Below the pieces are notes generated by a model. That model ran no database searches, had not been told where the DNA came from, and saw only the letters and a program-made list of their open reading frames with translations. A stretch of DNA of 64,000 nt, taken from assembly GCF_001552215.1 (NCBI RefSeq), contig NZ_BCQT01000004.1, positions 558,001 through 622,000 on the forward strand, written 5' to 3'. This DNA comes from Actinomadura macra NBRC 14102 (GTDB lineage Bacteria > Actinomycetota > Actinomycetes > Streptosporangiales > Streptosporangiaceae). Position 1 is the stretch's first letter. Each line of letters begins with the position of its first letter. This document shows positions 1 to 9,035 of the stretch, in pieces. Made by a program: the position numbers and the translations under genes.

Positions 1-1002
1 TCCCTGCTTGCGCACACCCCTGACCGCGACTCCGGCGACGACACCGGTATCGGTGGTCACACAAAAACGCAGGGTTTTCGTCACCCGAGTACTCGCGGTG
101 TAGCGAGTGGTGTCCCGGCACGTGGCATAGCTGATCTTCTCGCCACGTGTGATGACGACGATCCGGCCATCGGTGGCGGTGAGCTGTCCGGCACTGAAGC
201 CGAGGTCCCCTCCGAAAGCGCCCTGGAGTGGGGCGATCGGCTCGTCCAAGAATCGCAGATGATAATCCCTGGGGATCTCGCTCCGTCCCGTGTTGAGCCG
301 CGCGCCAAGCGGTTTGTCCTTGTACTTGCCCTCATAGGGGTCGGCGTCCCGATGGCTGAAGAACATCCACCCCACCACCCAGGCGATGACGACAAGCGCT
401 GCCACCGCACCGCATCCGATCTTGATTCGGATCACCGGCCGGCCGCTGGTGCGTTGTGGCTGCGGCTGTGGTGGCGGCTGCGGCTGCTTCTTGGCCTTTT
501 TCGGCTTGGCCCGTTGACCCGAACGCCGCTTCGTCGGCGGGCTCATCGGCCGGACGACATGCGGGGCCGCGTTCCCGGTCGACCGGAGCCGTCCGAGGAG
601 TTGACGCACCTCACCGGCCTTACCCGGCTCGCCGATCAATGTGAGGAATTCGGCCATCGATTGCAGCGCGCCTCTGGCGGTCGCGAGGTCGAGATCGTTG
701 AGCTGTTCGTGCGATGTGAGGTTACGCGCCTCCCGCACCCGATACGCAAGATTCCGGGCCTGCCTCGGCAGCACCTTGGGACCAAAGGCCCGCTCGTCTT
801 TGGTGAGCACCCAGATCAGAAATCCCAGATCCCCGAGATGCTCTTGGGGCGACCCGGGACGAGGGTGCCGCCGCACGAATTCCGGAAGCCAGTTCTTTCC
901 GTGCACCCCGATCATCCGCTTCTGGACGAATGGGTTCAATACCTGGGCAACCGTCCGCAGACCGGCCGTCACCTGGTCTTGATTGACTAGCTTCGTCGTC
1001 AC
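1..1002 (-). CDS. Swt1-type HEPN domain / single-TM protein (C-terminus outside window)
   Basis: The minus frame is open from 1002 to the window edge, so the protein is C-terminally incomplete (334 residues visible). The first 125 residues resemble the Swt1-type HEPN domain and carry the Rx4-6H signature as RNLTSH (residues 93-98), which in active HEPN proteins is the RNase centre. A Pro/Lys/Gln-rich linker (about 150-188) is followed by one transmembrane helix (about 197-215) and a non-cytoplasmic domain. The HEPN domain would therefore face the cytoplasm. I chose the GTG at 1002 because it is the first start in the open frame; no clear Shine-Dalgarno precedes it. Family assignment is from memory of the pattern. 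A regulatory or defence RNase role is inference. Confidence 0.6.
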   Translation of the reverse strand, partial: MTTKLVNQDQVTAGLRTVAQVLNPFVQKRMIGVHGKNWLPEFVRRHPRPGSPQEHLGDLGFLIWVLTKDERAFGPKVLPRQARNLAYRVREARNLTSHEQLNDLDLATARGALQSMAEFLTLIGEPGKAGEVRQLLGRLRSTGNAAPHVVRPMSPPTKRRSGQRAKPKKAKKQPQPPPQPQPQRTSGRPVIRIKIGCGAVAALVVIAWVVGWMFFSHRDADPYEGKYKDKPLGARLNTGRSEIPRDYHLRFLDEPIAPLQGAFGGDLGFSAGQLTATDGRIVVITRGEKISYATCRDTTRYTASTRVTKTLRFCVTTDTGVVAGVAVRGVRKQG

Positions 1003-1242
1003 CGAAGCAGCATAGGGACCACCACACTGCCCGCCAGATGAATCCCGACAAATGGCCACTCGTGGACTCTCCGCCCACACGAGAGACGTCTCACCCCCGA
1101 TCGGGTGCCCACTCCCGTTTCGAGATCGTCCCGCACGCCCTTTGCGCCTCGCGGGAACGAGCATTGCCGCGCCGCCGCCAAGCACCACGCCTTGCGCTGT
1201 CGGGCGTCCAGCCGATGCCTCGCCCTCCCCGTGCCCCTGGTC

Positions 1243-3114
1243 TCAGTCGGTGTGGCAGGAGTCGGTGCCTGAAGCCGGGACGTCCAGTGTGGGGTTGGTG
1301 TCGAAAAAGCCCACGGGCTTGAGGACGAAGCCGCAAGTGTCGACCGGCATGACCGGCCAATCCTCGGGGCGGGGGAAATGGGTGGCCCCGAAGGAGTGCC
1401 AGACGACCAGGTCCTGGTTCTCCAGCGGGCGGTCGCCGGCGATGAAGGCGGGAAGCCCCTGGCCGGGCGGGCTCTGGTTGACGAACTCTCCGGCCGGGTA
1501 CCGCTCGTCGGGGTCGTATTGGGTGACCCACAGGTGGTGGCCTGCGAACGCGGCGCGGCCACGGATGGATGAGCCTTCCGCCGCCAGCAGCGGCGGACGG
1601 GCGTCGGGCAGCAGGACGTAGCCGACCGGCCGTCCCAGGCGGTTCGGCGAGCCGGGGTTGGTGATGCGCCAGACCCGCCCGCTCACCGGGTCGGCGTCGC
1701 GGACGGCCTCCGACTCGGTGCGCAGCGGCGTGTCCTTGTAGGTGAAGGCGTTGCCGTAGGGGTTGCCCGGCCCCATGGGCACCCGCTCGACCTCCTGCTC
1801 GGCGATGGAGTTGGTCGTCCCATCGACCGTCATGTCCAGCCTGGCGCAGTACAGGTGCTGGTGGAAAGGTGCGGCGAGCCCGGGGGCCACATGGGCGGCG
1901 TGACGGTCGCCCTCCACGTGCGCGGAGGTGAACAGGATGCCGGTGGCCTTGACCTCCAACTGGATGGCGCCGTCAAGGTAGAGGTACCAGTAGAAGCCGT
2001 AGTCGTAGTTGCCGACGGTGAGGAAGAAGGAGATCACCAGGCGCCGCTGGCGGCGTACCTCCCGCGATCCGGTGAAGATGTCGGTGTGCTTCCAGAGGAT
2101 GCCGTGATCTTCCTCGTGCAGGCAGATGGCGTTCTCGATCACGTTCGGCCGGCCGTCCCCGTCGGCCAGGACGGCGTCGAAGTAGTAGATCTCGCCGAGG
2201 CAGTCGCAGCCGCGGGCGAGAGGGTTGGCGGACTGGCCGAGCAGGTACTCGCCGGCGTCGAAATAGTTCTGCCAGAAGCGCGTCGGGCTGGGATCGCCGT
2301 ACGGCACGACCATCTCCGCGATCGAGGCACGGTAGACGACCGGCCGTCCGCCGAAGGAGAGCTGGTGCAGTGTCAGGCCCTCGCGGGCGTCGAAGCCGAC
2401 CCGAAAACGCCAGTTCTCCCACTCCACGACGTCGTCGGTGACGGTGAAGGAGGCCCCCTCCGGCTGAGTGATCTCGATGGGCTTCTGGGTGTCGCGCAGG
2501 CGCGCCGGGCGGTCGAAGTTGCCCTCCTCCGCCGGGATGGGCAGGTCCTGGTGGTCATGGAACTCGGTCACCCGGCGGGCGAGGACGTCCACGTAGGCCA
2601 CGACGCCGTCGATCGGGTGGGCCCAGCAGTGGTCGTCGGGACGGTTCTGCAGGAACATCAGCGCGCGCAGCATCCGGCGGCCGCTCTCACCCTCGATCCC
2701 GTAGTCGCCGGCCGACAGCGGCGCCACCCTGACCAGGTCGAGGTCGGTGACACCGCGCCTGTCCATGGCCTCGGTGAACCGGGGATCGGCCTTGACGATC
2801 TCCTCGACGGCCGGGAACTCCTCAAGGAGCACCGGGGGTTGCCCGGCGGTGATCGCCTCCACCCGGTCGACGGCTCCGCGCGTCAACGACGCGATCACCG
2901 TCCGGGCGTCTCCGGTCGCCAGGTCGAGCAGGACGGCCCGCACCCGCCGGTCGATCGGGGCGCCGTCCTCGTGGGCCAGTACCTCGGCCTTCGGCGGCTC
3001 CTCCAGACCCAGGTAGGGGAACCGTGTCGTCTCGGTGACCAGTCCATGTGCCTCCAGCAGGGCGCGGGCGGCGGTGATCTCGTCGGTGGTGAGTCGGGCG
3101 AGCGGGCTTGCCAT
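1243..3114 (-). CDS. copper-containing primary amine oxidase
   Basis: A 623-residue enzyme that would deaminate primary amines to aldehyde, H2O2 and ammonia using topaquinone and copper. The topaquinone motif is seen as TVGNYDY (Tyr370 is the cofactor precursor). The catalytic base Asp286 lies in NYFDAGEY. Copper ligands are His418 and His420 (FHQHLYCARLD) and His579 (THFPRPEDWPVMP). N-terminal N2/N3-like domains precede the catalytic domain. Length fits bacterial tyramine/histamine oxidases. The ATG at 3114 is supported by GGAGG five bases upstream; the longer open frame upstream lacks such a site. No signal peptide is present, so it is cytoplasmic. It lies 47 bp downstream of the MBL-fold gene and is probably co-transcribed with it. 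The actual substrate cannot be read from the sequence. Confidence 0.95.
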   Translation of the reverse strand: MASPLARLTTDEITAARALLEAHGLVTETTRFPYLGLEEPPKAEVLAHEDGAPIDRRVRAVLLDLATGDARTVIASLTRGAVDRVEAITAGQPPVLLEEFPAVEEIVKADPRFTEAMDRRGVTDLDLVRVAPLSAGDYGIEGESGRRMLRALMFLQNRPDDHCWAHPIDGVVAYVDVLARRVTEFHDHQDLPIPAEEGNFDRPARLRDTQKPIEITQPEGASFTVTDDVVEWENWRFRVGFDAREGLTLHQLSFGGRPVVYRASIAEMVVPYGDPSPTRFWQNYFDAGEYLLGQSANPLARGCDCLGEIYYFDAVLADGDGRPNVIENAICLHEEDHGILWKHTDIFTGSREVRRQRRLVISFFLTVGNYDYGFYWYLYLDGAIQLEVKATGILFTSAHVEGDRHAAHVAPGLAAPFHQHLYCARLDMTVDGTTNSIAEQEVERVPMGPGNPYGNAFTYKDTPLRTESEAVRDADPVSGRVWRITNPGSPNRLGRPVGYVLLPDARPPLLAAEGSSIRGRAAFAGHHLWVTQYDPDERYPAGEFVNQSPPGQGLPAFIAGDRPLENQDLVVWHSFGATHFPRPEDWPVMPVDTCGFVLKPVGFFDTNPTLDVPASGTDSCHTD

Positions 3115-3161
3115 GATGCCTCCGTTGCCAAAGGTGAACACAGAGCCGGTGGAGCGACGAT

Positions 3162-3956
3162 TCAGCCGGTGAGAGGGATCCACGAACCGTGCGCGCCCGA
3201 GCGCAGCAGCGAGGACAGGCCCGCGTCGTGGAAGGCGCGCTCGATGTCGGCATGCGAACTGCTGAAGTGCGCCCAACCGTCGTGGTGGGCGGCGATCACC
3301 ACCGGCGCCCCCAGCATCACCGCAGCGGCGCAGACCCCGGAGCCGTCCAGTGTCAGAGGCCGGCCCTGGAAGAGCATCTCTACGCGCGCCGACCCGCCGA
3401 ACAGCACCGCCGCGTCGATGGCGGGCGCCCGCCTGGCGATCTCGGCCACCGTGCCGAGGGACGCGTTGTCTCCGCTGACGTACACCGTGGGCAGGCCCTC
3501 GCCCGACAGGACGAAGCCGGTCACCTCGCACAGGATGTTGCCATCGGCGTCGCGGGGCGCGTCCGCGGGTCCGTGGACGGCGGGCACGGCCAGCACCTCG
3601 AGGTCACCGCCGCCGTCCGGCCGCGGCACCCGATGGCCGGTCCAGACCGGGAGACCGACCGCCGGGGCGCCCAGCCGAGCGGCCGTGAGCGGCCCGGTGA
3701 GGATCAGTGGCGACGCCAGGGCGAACGCCCGTCCCCGGTCGTCGAGGTTGTCGGGGTGCTGGTCGTGGCTGATGAGCACCAGATCGACCGTGCCAAGCTC
3801 GTCCTCGGCCACGGCCGGTCCCGCCGTCTTGGCGACGGGACCGTGGGGGCCCGGGCCGTCGAAGGTCGGGTCGGCGACGATGCGTAGACCGCCGAGGTCG
3901 AGCACCGTGGTCGGGCCGCCGATCACCATCGCCGCGCAGTGCTGCCGTTCCAGCAT
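3162..3956 (-). CDS. metallo-beta-lactamase-fold hydrolase (UlaG-like)
   Basis: A 264-residue protein of the metallo-beta-lactamase superfamily. The metal motif HxHxDx is seen as HDQHPDN, followed by a later His (VHGP), Asp (SGDN) and His (AAHHDGW), in the order expected for the UlaG/YtnP-like branch. It carries no signal peptide, so it is a cytoplasmic metal-dependent hydrolase of unknown substrate. It is the upstream member of a likely two-gene operon with the copper amine oxidase. That suggests, but does not show, a shared catabolic route for an amine or its aldehyde or lactone product. The first ATG (3956) has no well-spaced Shine-Dalgarno; the in-frame ATG nine codons in is an alternative start. 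Confidence 0.8.
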   Translation of the reverse strand: MLERQHCAAMVIGGPTTVLDLGGLRIVADPTFDGPGPHGPVAKTAGPAVAEDELGTVDLVLISHDQHPDNLDDRGRAFALASPLILTGPLTAARLGAPAVGLPVWTGHRVPRPDGGGDLEVLAVPAVHGPADAPRDADGNILCEVTGFVLSGEGLPTVYVSGDNASLGTVAEIARRAPAIDAAVLFGGSARVEMLFQGRPLTLDGSGVCAAAVMLGAPVVIAAHHDGWAHFSSSHADIERAFHDAGLSSLLRSGAHGSWIPLTG

Positions 3957-4507
3957 GTCGTCATCACCGGTTTCCTCTAGGGTCGTGGCCGCTCACGACC
4001 GTTCCTGCCCATGAGACAAGATCGGGAGGCAACGGGGACCGCATGCGGCCCTCAGGGCCAAAACCCTCAGTTCGGTGCCGACCTTCCGCTACGGAGAGTG
4101 TCCGGCGACCCGGGTTTGGACGGGTGGTTCGCGGCCGGCGCGGACGATGCCGTCGTCGTCGCTGGAGAGCCGGACACCGGAACGGAACCGCGCGCCATCG
4201 AAGACGAACGGGCGGCGTCGGCACAAAAGTACCGCTGGGAGGTCTTCTGCAAGCTTTGCCGGACCGCGGCTTCTATGCGCACTTTCAGGCGATATAGGCC
4301 CGAGTCCCGTACGCGGCACCGGAACGCGAATGGGTGCGGTGCTCGGCGTACGGGCCGAGGCGATCAACCTGGAGGCGAGCGTCCGCCGGGACAAGATCCG
4401 AGCCTGGGACAGCCGCCGCACACTCCCCCGAGGCCGCCGATCGGAGACGAGCGCGGGTCCGGCCGAGCCTTCGCTCGAACCGGACCCGCAGGTGGTGACG
4501 CGACCTG
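3957..4507. other. intergenic, no supported gene
   Basis: Several overlapping open frames exist on both strands, the longest about 185 codons on the plus strand. Their compositions look like GC-rich shadow frames and none has a recognisable domain or good ribosome site. The only structure I see is the strong hairpin at 4453-4489. Confidence 0.6.
4453..4489 (-). terminator. hairpin terminator after secreted-protein gene
   Basis: GCGGGTCCGG and CCGGACCCGC form a perfect 10-bp stem, with an inner CGAGC/GCTCG stem around CTTC. It lies 18 bp beyond the stop of the minus-strand secreted protein. There is no clear T-tract, as is usual in actinomycetes. Confidence 0.65.
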
Positions 4508-5044
4508 TCAGCAGGTCACCGAGATGGGCGAGGACTCCGTCCTACCTCTGGCAGAGCGCGGCGTATAGCCCACCGGGAAGATCACGTCGTGGTAGCCGAC
4601 GGTCTTGTAGTAGGAGGTCCCGTGGCCCCGGCATGGCTCGGCGGCAGCCGAGGTGACGTACGTTCCTTCCTTGTACTTGTACTCGCCGGTCCCGACCAGT
4701 GCCCAGCCGTAGCCGGGATACCACCTGTACAACTCCGCTTGCGTGCCGACCCGGGGCACCGCCACCGAGCAGTTTGTCGTGGATTCGCCTGCCACTGCCT
4801 TCGGCAGATTAGCGGGCAGGTAGGGGAACGCCGCTCTGATCGGGCAGTTGATGACGGTCGGCCTTTCGGATCCCGCAACTGGTGTCGATCTGGCGGATAA
4901 GGTGATGGCGGCTCGGTCGCCGGCGATCTGAGGGAGAGACGACGCCTCCTTGCCGGCAGCGGCCGACGCCGACCCGAACAGGACGGCGCTACCGAGGGTC
5001 GAGGCGGTCACCACGACCGCGATTTTATGGGACGTTACTACCAT
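4508..5044 (-). CDS. secreted cysteine-containing hypothetical protein
   Basis: A 178-residue exported protein with no family I recognise. The N-terminus is a Sec signal peptide: MVVTSHK, a hydrophobic core, then ASAAA as the likely cleavage region near residue 28. The mature part has four cysteines (contexts INCPI, TNCSV, EPCRG and the C-terminal VTC), consistent with two disulfides. It also has an aromatic stretch RWYPGYGW. The ATG at 5044 is preferred over a start 26 codons upstream because AAGGA precedes it at good spacing and the signal peptide begins there. A hairpin terminator follows. Neighbours are unrelated, so it is probably monocistronic. Confidence 0.7.
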   Translation of the reverse strand: MVVTSHKIAVVVTASTLGSAVLFGSASAAAGKEASSLPQIAGDRAAITLSARSTPVAGSERPTVINCPIRAAFPYLPANLPKAVAGESTTNCSVAVPRVGTQAELYRWYPGYGWALVGTGEYKYKEGTYVTSAAAEPCRGHGTSYYKTVGYHDVIFPVGYTPRSARGRTESSPISVTC

Positions 5045-6442
5045 GATGAATCCTTCTTGACCATTGTAAGGCGATTTGTGTGAGACGGCATACGAGCATG
5101 ATGGTCGAGCAGCGATTCTCATCCGACTCGGGACGCCTGCGTGCTTTGCGCAGCACGAAACTATCTCAGGCTTGACCTACTGGACGATGTCAGGGAATCG
5201 GCCGCGGCTCCGGATGCGCCTGGGCGCTGATGACGGATGCCGTCGCTTATGAAGCCAGGACAGCGCTGGTCAGGACGGCGTTCTCTCGGCGATCGCCAAC
5301 TCGAAGACGCCCCTCGAAAGACCTGCCGGCCGCACCCGGCGCTGATCGACTAAATCGACACTCACTCCTTCCGAGTTCTTGACGGGCGGTCGCTGTCGCC
5401 CTCATCTAAGCGGCGTCAATTTTGGTCTACAAGAGCCGTGGCCGACTGCGGACTCGGAAGTCTCACGGGTTGCGCCCACCGGCCGAGAATTGTTAGTCGT
5501 ACGCACCAGATCTATTTGATGTCTCAAATATTCCGTCATCGGCGCCTGACATGAGCGCATGGATGACGAATCGAGTCATGGACAGGGGTCTGATTCAGGA
5601 AATCACCGTTATTGGATCGCTGCATGCACACCGAACGGATTTTGCCGTCACCCTACGCCGCCAAGTTTCACAAACGGACCGCTATGATGAACCCCGGAGC
5701 AATTTTTGGTGACGTCGATGACGGTGCGGGTTCTCATCTCCAGGCCACGGCTCGAATTCCCAGTAAGTGTGCGCACGGGGAACGGGGGCGCATGAGACGA
5801 GGACCGGAGCCGGACGGGCCGAGAACGCGCTTGCACCCGGCCTCGTACGGACCGATGCGTGGTTGACGACGCTTGCCGTCCTCGGTCTCGGGTGCCCTAC
5901 AACACGCCGTGACGCCGCACCTCCCGTCCGAAGCGGCCAGGACACAGCGCAAGAAGTCACCCCTCTCACAACAGCCCATTCGTATACGGAAGCTGTCCAA
6001 AATTCACAATCCACGTCGCATCGATTTTCGGACAGAACCAAGCGGGCCGATTCGGCATGGAGCGTGACCTGACCAGGCACCTTTCGGGTCGCCATGAGGC
6101 CGCTTCAAGGCAGCGGCCTTTACTGCAATCAGCGTCGTCCACGCGCATGCCACGCCCGAGCGACAGCCGAATACTCCAGGTCAAACGGGATTGACCCGCG
6201 TAAACCCTGAAGCGGCAAGCGCCGGGCAGCCTTCCCAAGCTCGGCTGTTAACAAGAACGGTCCAGAGCATTGAAAATCCAGTGGCTTATGAACAAGCGCG
6301 TCACCCCCCACTGGTCACCTACTATTCATCTATCCCTTTCCATACCTCAAGCCGCAAACGTTAAATATTGGGCCCAACAGTTCTGGCGTCGTAGCGAGTG
6401 CGATACGAACCCACCTTCCGAGCGGTCGAAGGAGTGCGATCC
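5045..6442. other. 1.4-kb stretch without a supported gene
   Basis: Composition here is less GC-biased than in the flanking genes and the frames are short and mutually overlapping. I see no domain, RNA gene, transposase remnant or clear repeat. It may hold the promoters of the secreted protein and of the sortase operon. Confidence 0.5.
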
Positions 6443-7090
6443 GTGACGCATCGTGGCCGGCGCACGCGGGCCCTCGTCGCCGTCGTCGTGGGGCTGTCCG
6501 CCGTTCCAGTGGCCGCGTTCCTCACCGTCCGGGCGACACAGGACCACACGGCGACCGTCGGCCCGTCGATGCCGTCCCCCGACGCGTCCCGCCCGGTCGA
6601 GCCCCTCACCACGCCGGACCTGCCGCCCTCGGCGCCCATCCGCGTCGAAGTGCCGCGCATCGGCGTCCGGACCTCGCTGATGAAGCTGGCCAAGAACCCG
6701 GACCAGACAATCGAGACACCCCCTCTCGGCCGCGCCCAGGAGGCCGGCTGGTACCGGCTCGGCGCCGCACCCGGCAGCCGGGGCGCCGCCGTGATCACCG
6801 GACATGTGGACACGCCCCACGGCCCGGCCGTGTTCTACCGGCTCGGCCGGCTACGTCCCGGCGACCAGGCGAGCGTGCTGCGCGCCGACGGCCGCACCGC
6901 CGTATTCGAGATCGACTCCGTCGAACGCTTCGGCAAGGACCACTTCCCCACGAACCGCGTCTACGGCGACCCCGGCTACGCGGCGATCCGCCTCATCACC
7001 TGCGGCGGACGCTTCGACCGCACCACCGGCCACTACGTCGACAACGTCATCGCCTTCGGCCACCTGCTGCGCTCTGAGGAGGCGCACTGA
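6443..7090 (+). CDS. class F sortase
   Basis: A 215-residue membrane-anchored sortase, a cysteine transpeptidase that joins substrates at sorting signals. An N-terminal TM helix (about 10-28) is followed by a Pro-rich linker and the sortase beta-barrel. The catalytic His is in ITGHVDT (His121), the Cys in LITCGG (Cys187), and the candidate Arg follows in FDRTTG. The GTG at 6443 is chosen because GAAGGAG lies eight bases upstream; a start at 6398 would add 15 residues without a ribosome site. The gene is followed one base later by a GT2 glycosyltransferase and then a tiny membrane protein, so the three form an operon. Class F is assigned from size and motif context. Confidence 0.88.
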   Translation: MTHRGRRTRALVAVVVGLSAVPVAAFLTVRATQDHTATVGPSMPSPDASRPVEPLTTPDLPPSAPIRVEVPRIGVRTSLMKLAKNPDQTIETPPLGRAQEAGWYRLGAAPGSRGAAVITGHVDTPHGPAVFYRLGRLRPGDQASVLRADGRTAVFEIDSVERFGKDHFPTNRVYGDPGYAAIRLITCGGRFDRTTGHYVDNVIAFGHLLRSEEAH

Positions 7091-7091
7091 T

Positions 7092-8420
7092 ATGCGGCCG
7101 GTGTCCGGAACCAGCACGGTCGTCCCCCCGCGGTTCCCGCGGCCGGGGCACTTGGTGCCGCGCAGCGGCCCGTCCGCCACCCTGCGACCGCTCAGCGGTC
7201 ACCACCACGCGGTGCCCGGCGTCTCCTCGACCGCGGCCGTGCCCGCCCCGCCCGCCGCGAGGATCGCGCCGCCCCCGGTGGGACGGCACCGGATCGCGCC
7301 ACCGCTCCCGGACGACCGCCCCCGCCCCAAGCGCAAGGACGGCAAGCGGGACCTCCCACCCACAGCCGCGGACGCGATGCGGGTCACGGTCCTGATCCCG
7401 GCGCACAACGAGGCCAAGCAGATCACCGAGACGATCGCCTCGCTCCGCGGCCAGGAACGCCCGCCGGACCAGATCGTGGTGATCGTGGACAACTGCACCG
7501 ACGCCACCGCCGCGTTCGCGCAGCTCTGCGGCGTCGAGATCGTCGGCACCCGGGACAACAAGCACAAGAAGGCCGGCGCACTGAACCAGGTCCTCGACCG
7601 CCTCCTGCCGATCCTCGGCCCGGACGACGCGATCATGGTGATGGACGCCGACTCGGCGCTCGATCCGGGCTTCATCCGGCACGGTGTCAGCTACCTCGCC
7701 ACCGGCCGGTACGCCGCCGTCGGCGGCACCTTCACCGGCAAGGCGGGGGGCGGCGCTGTCGGCATGTTCCAGCGCAACGAGTACGCCCGCTACGCCCGGG
7801 ACGTCCGGCGTCTGCAGGGCAAGGCGCTCGTCCTCACCGGCACCGCGACGATCTTCCGCGCCACCACCCTCCAGGAGGTGGTCGCCGCCCGCCGCGACGG
7901 CCGCCTCCCCGGCCCGCCGCACGCCTACGACGTCCGCGTGCTGACCGAGGACAACGAGCTGACCCTCGCCATCCTCCACCTCGGCTTCCGCATTCTCTGC
8001 CCCCGGGAGTGCACCCTCACCACCGAGGTCATGCCGACCTGGCGCCAACTCGCCCGGCAAAGGCTCCGCTGGAAGCGCGGCGCGCTCGAGAACCTCGTCG
8101 ACTACGGCTGGACGCCGATCACCCGCCCCTACTGGGGCCGCCAACTGCTCTCCCTGATCGGCATCATCGTGATCACCGCCTACCTGGCCTCGCTCGCCTA
8201 CTCGGCGATCTGGCTCGGCGGGGTCAAGCTCATCCCCCTCTGGGCCGGCGTCACCGTCATCTTCATGATCGAGCGTGTGGTGAGCGTCCGGCAGCGCGGC
8301 GCCCTCCAGATGGCGCTCGCCTCCACCATCGTCGTCGAAATGACCTTCGACGTCTTCCTCCAGATGGTCCAGGCGCACGCATTCTGGCAAGCCGCCTGGC
8401 GTAAAGAAAGGAAGTGGTAG
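7092..8420 (+). CDS. membrane GT2 glycosyltransferase
   Basis: A 442-residue processive-type family 2 glycosyltransferase. After a disordered Pro/Arg-rich N-terminus (1-95), the GT-A domain starts at VLIPAHNEA. Motifs in order are the nucleotide-binding D in VDNCTD, DAD (185-187), TED (285-287) and the QxxRW-type QRLRW (323-327). At least two TM helices follow (about 350-375 and 382-395), giving the layout of hyaluronan/cellulose-synthase-like enzymes in which the chain is extruded. Its ATG is one base after the sortase stop, so translation is probably coupled. The polymer made is unknown; a cell-envelope glycan linked to sortase-attached material is an inference from the operon. Confidence 0.88.
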   Translation: MRPVSGTSTVVPPRFPRPGHLVPRSGPSATLRPLSGHHHAVPGVSSTAAVPAPPAARIAPPPVGRHRIAPPLPDDRPRPKRKDGKRDLPPTAADAMRVTVLIPAHNEAKQITETIASLRGQERPPDQIVVIVDNCTDATAAFAQLCGVEIVGTRDNKHKKAGALNQVLDRLLPILGPDDAIMVMDADSALDPGFIRHGVSYLATGRYAAVGGTFTGKAGGGAVGMFQRNEYARYARDVRRLQGKALVLTGTATIFRATTLQEVVAARRDGRLPGPPHAYDVRVLTEDNELTLAILHLGFRILCPRECTLTTEVMPTWRQLARQRLRWKRGALENLVDYGWTPITRPYWGRQLLSLIGIIVITAYLASLAYSAIWLGGVKLIPLWAGVTVIFMIERVVSVRQRGALQMALASTIVVEMTFDVFLQMVQAHAFWQAAWRKERKW

Positions 8421-8422
8421 GC

Positions 8423-8587
8423 ATGTACCACAATTTCCCTGCCGGCGGCGTGGCCGCCGGCTTCGGGGGCGCCGCCGCCGCGTCCTCGTGGCTCGGACTC
8501 CAGGCGCTCTGGCTCGGCCTGGCCCTCTTCACCCTGGTATCAGCAGGTTTGGCGGTGAAACGGATCCTCCCCACCCGCAAGGGCTGA
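8423..8587 (+). CDS. 54-residue membrane protein of the sortase operon
   Basis: This short gene begins two bases after the glycosyltransferase stop, with AAAGGAAGTGG acting as ribosome site inside the end of that gene. The product has a Gly/Ala-rich N-terminus (residues 8-20), one TM helix (about 23-45) and a basic tail ending ILPTRKG. This is the shape of a bare cell-wall sorting signal (short motif, hydrophobic span, positive tail), yet no LPxTG-like motif precedes the helix; AAAASSW occupies that place. It may be a degenerate sortase substrate or a small subunit of the glycosyltransferase. I do not recognise a named family. Confidence 0.65.
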   Translation: MYHNFPAGGVAAGFGGAAAASSWLGLQALWLGLALFTLVSAGLAVKRILPTRKG

Positions 8588-9035
8588 CAACGGATGAAGG
8601 CCGGACCCGCCCCGGCCTTCATCCGGCTTCCGCCGACGAACGGAACCGCGAAACCCGAGCGCGACGTCAAGGAGGCGCTCGACTGAGTGCCCCGTCGGCA
8701 GCCAAGCCCGAGCATGACGCAGGACGTCTCTATGGGGCCCAACGTGGCCCACGTCCTGAGCTAGAACGCATCACAAGGTGGGCATAGAGCAGGTCTCGGA
8801 GCGGCCCCCAACGGGTATGTGCGCCCCTGCGGCACCCGCGACCGTCCCGCATGTGCCCGGCCGAGTCCCGCCAACAGGACGAGGCGAACCAGCAGATCCA
8901 GGGCTGCCGGTGACGGCGGGTGGACAACGCCGCGAAGGCGCGCCAGGACTTGATCACGGAGGCGAGTGGAGCCGAGTTGATCGCGACATGGTCCAGGGTC
9001 ACGCAGCGCGGCGGTCGAATGCTAATGACGCGTCA
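8588..9035. other. intergenic, nothing supported
   Basis: This is the convergent gap between the sortase operon and the minus-strand sigma-like gene. Only short shadow frames are present. No convincing terminator hairpin or RNA was found. Confidence 0.5.

Noticed and set aside
4011..4568. Plus-strand frame of 185 codons between the MBL and secreted-protein genes
   Set aside because: No domain, no ribosome site, biased composition, and its end overlaps the terminator and the real minus-strand gene.
7047..8390. 447-codon minus-strand frame
   Set aside because: Antisense of the glycosyltransferase, which has complete GT2 motifs.
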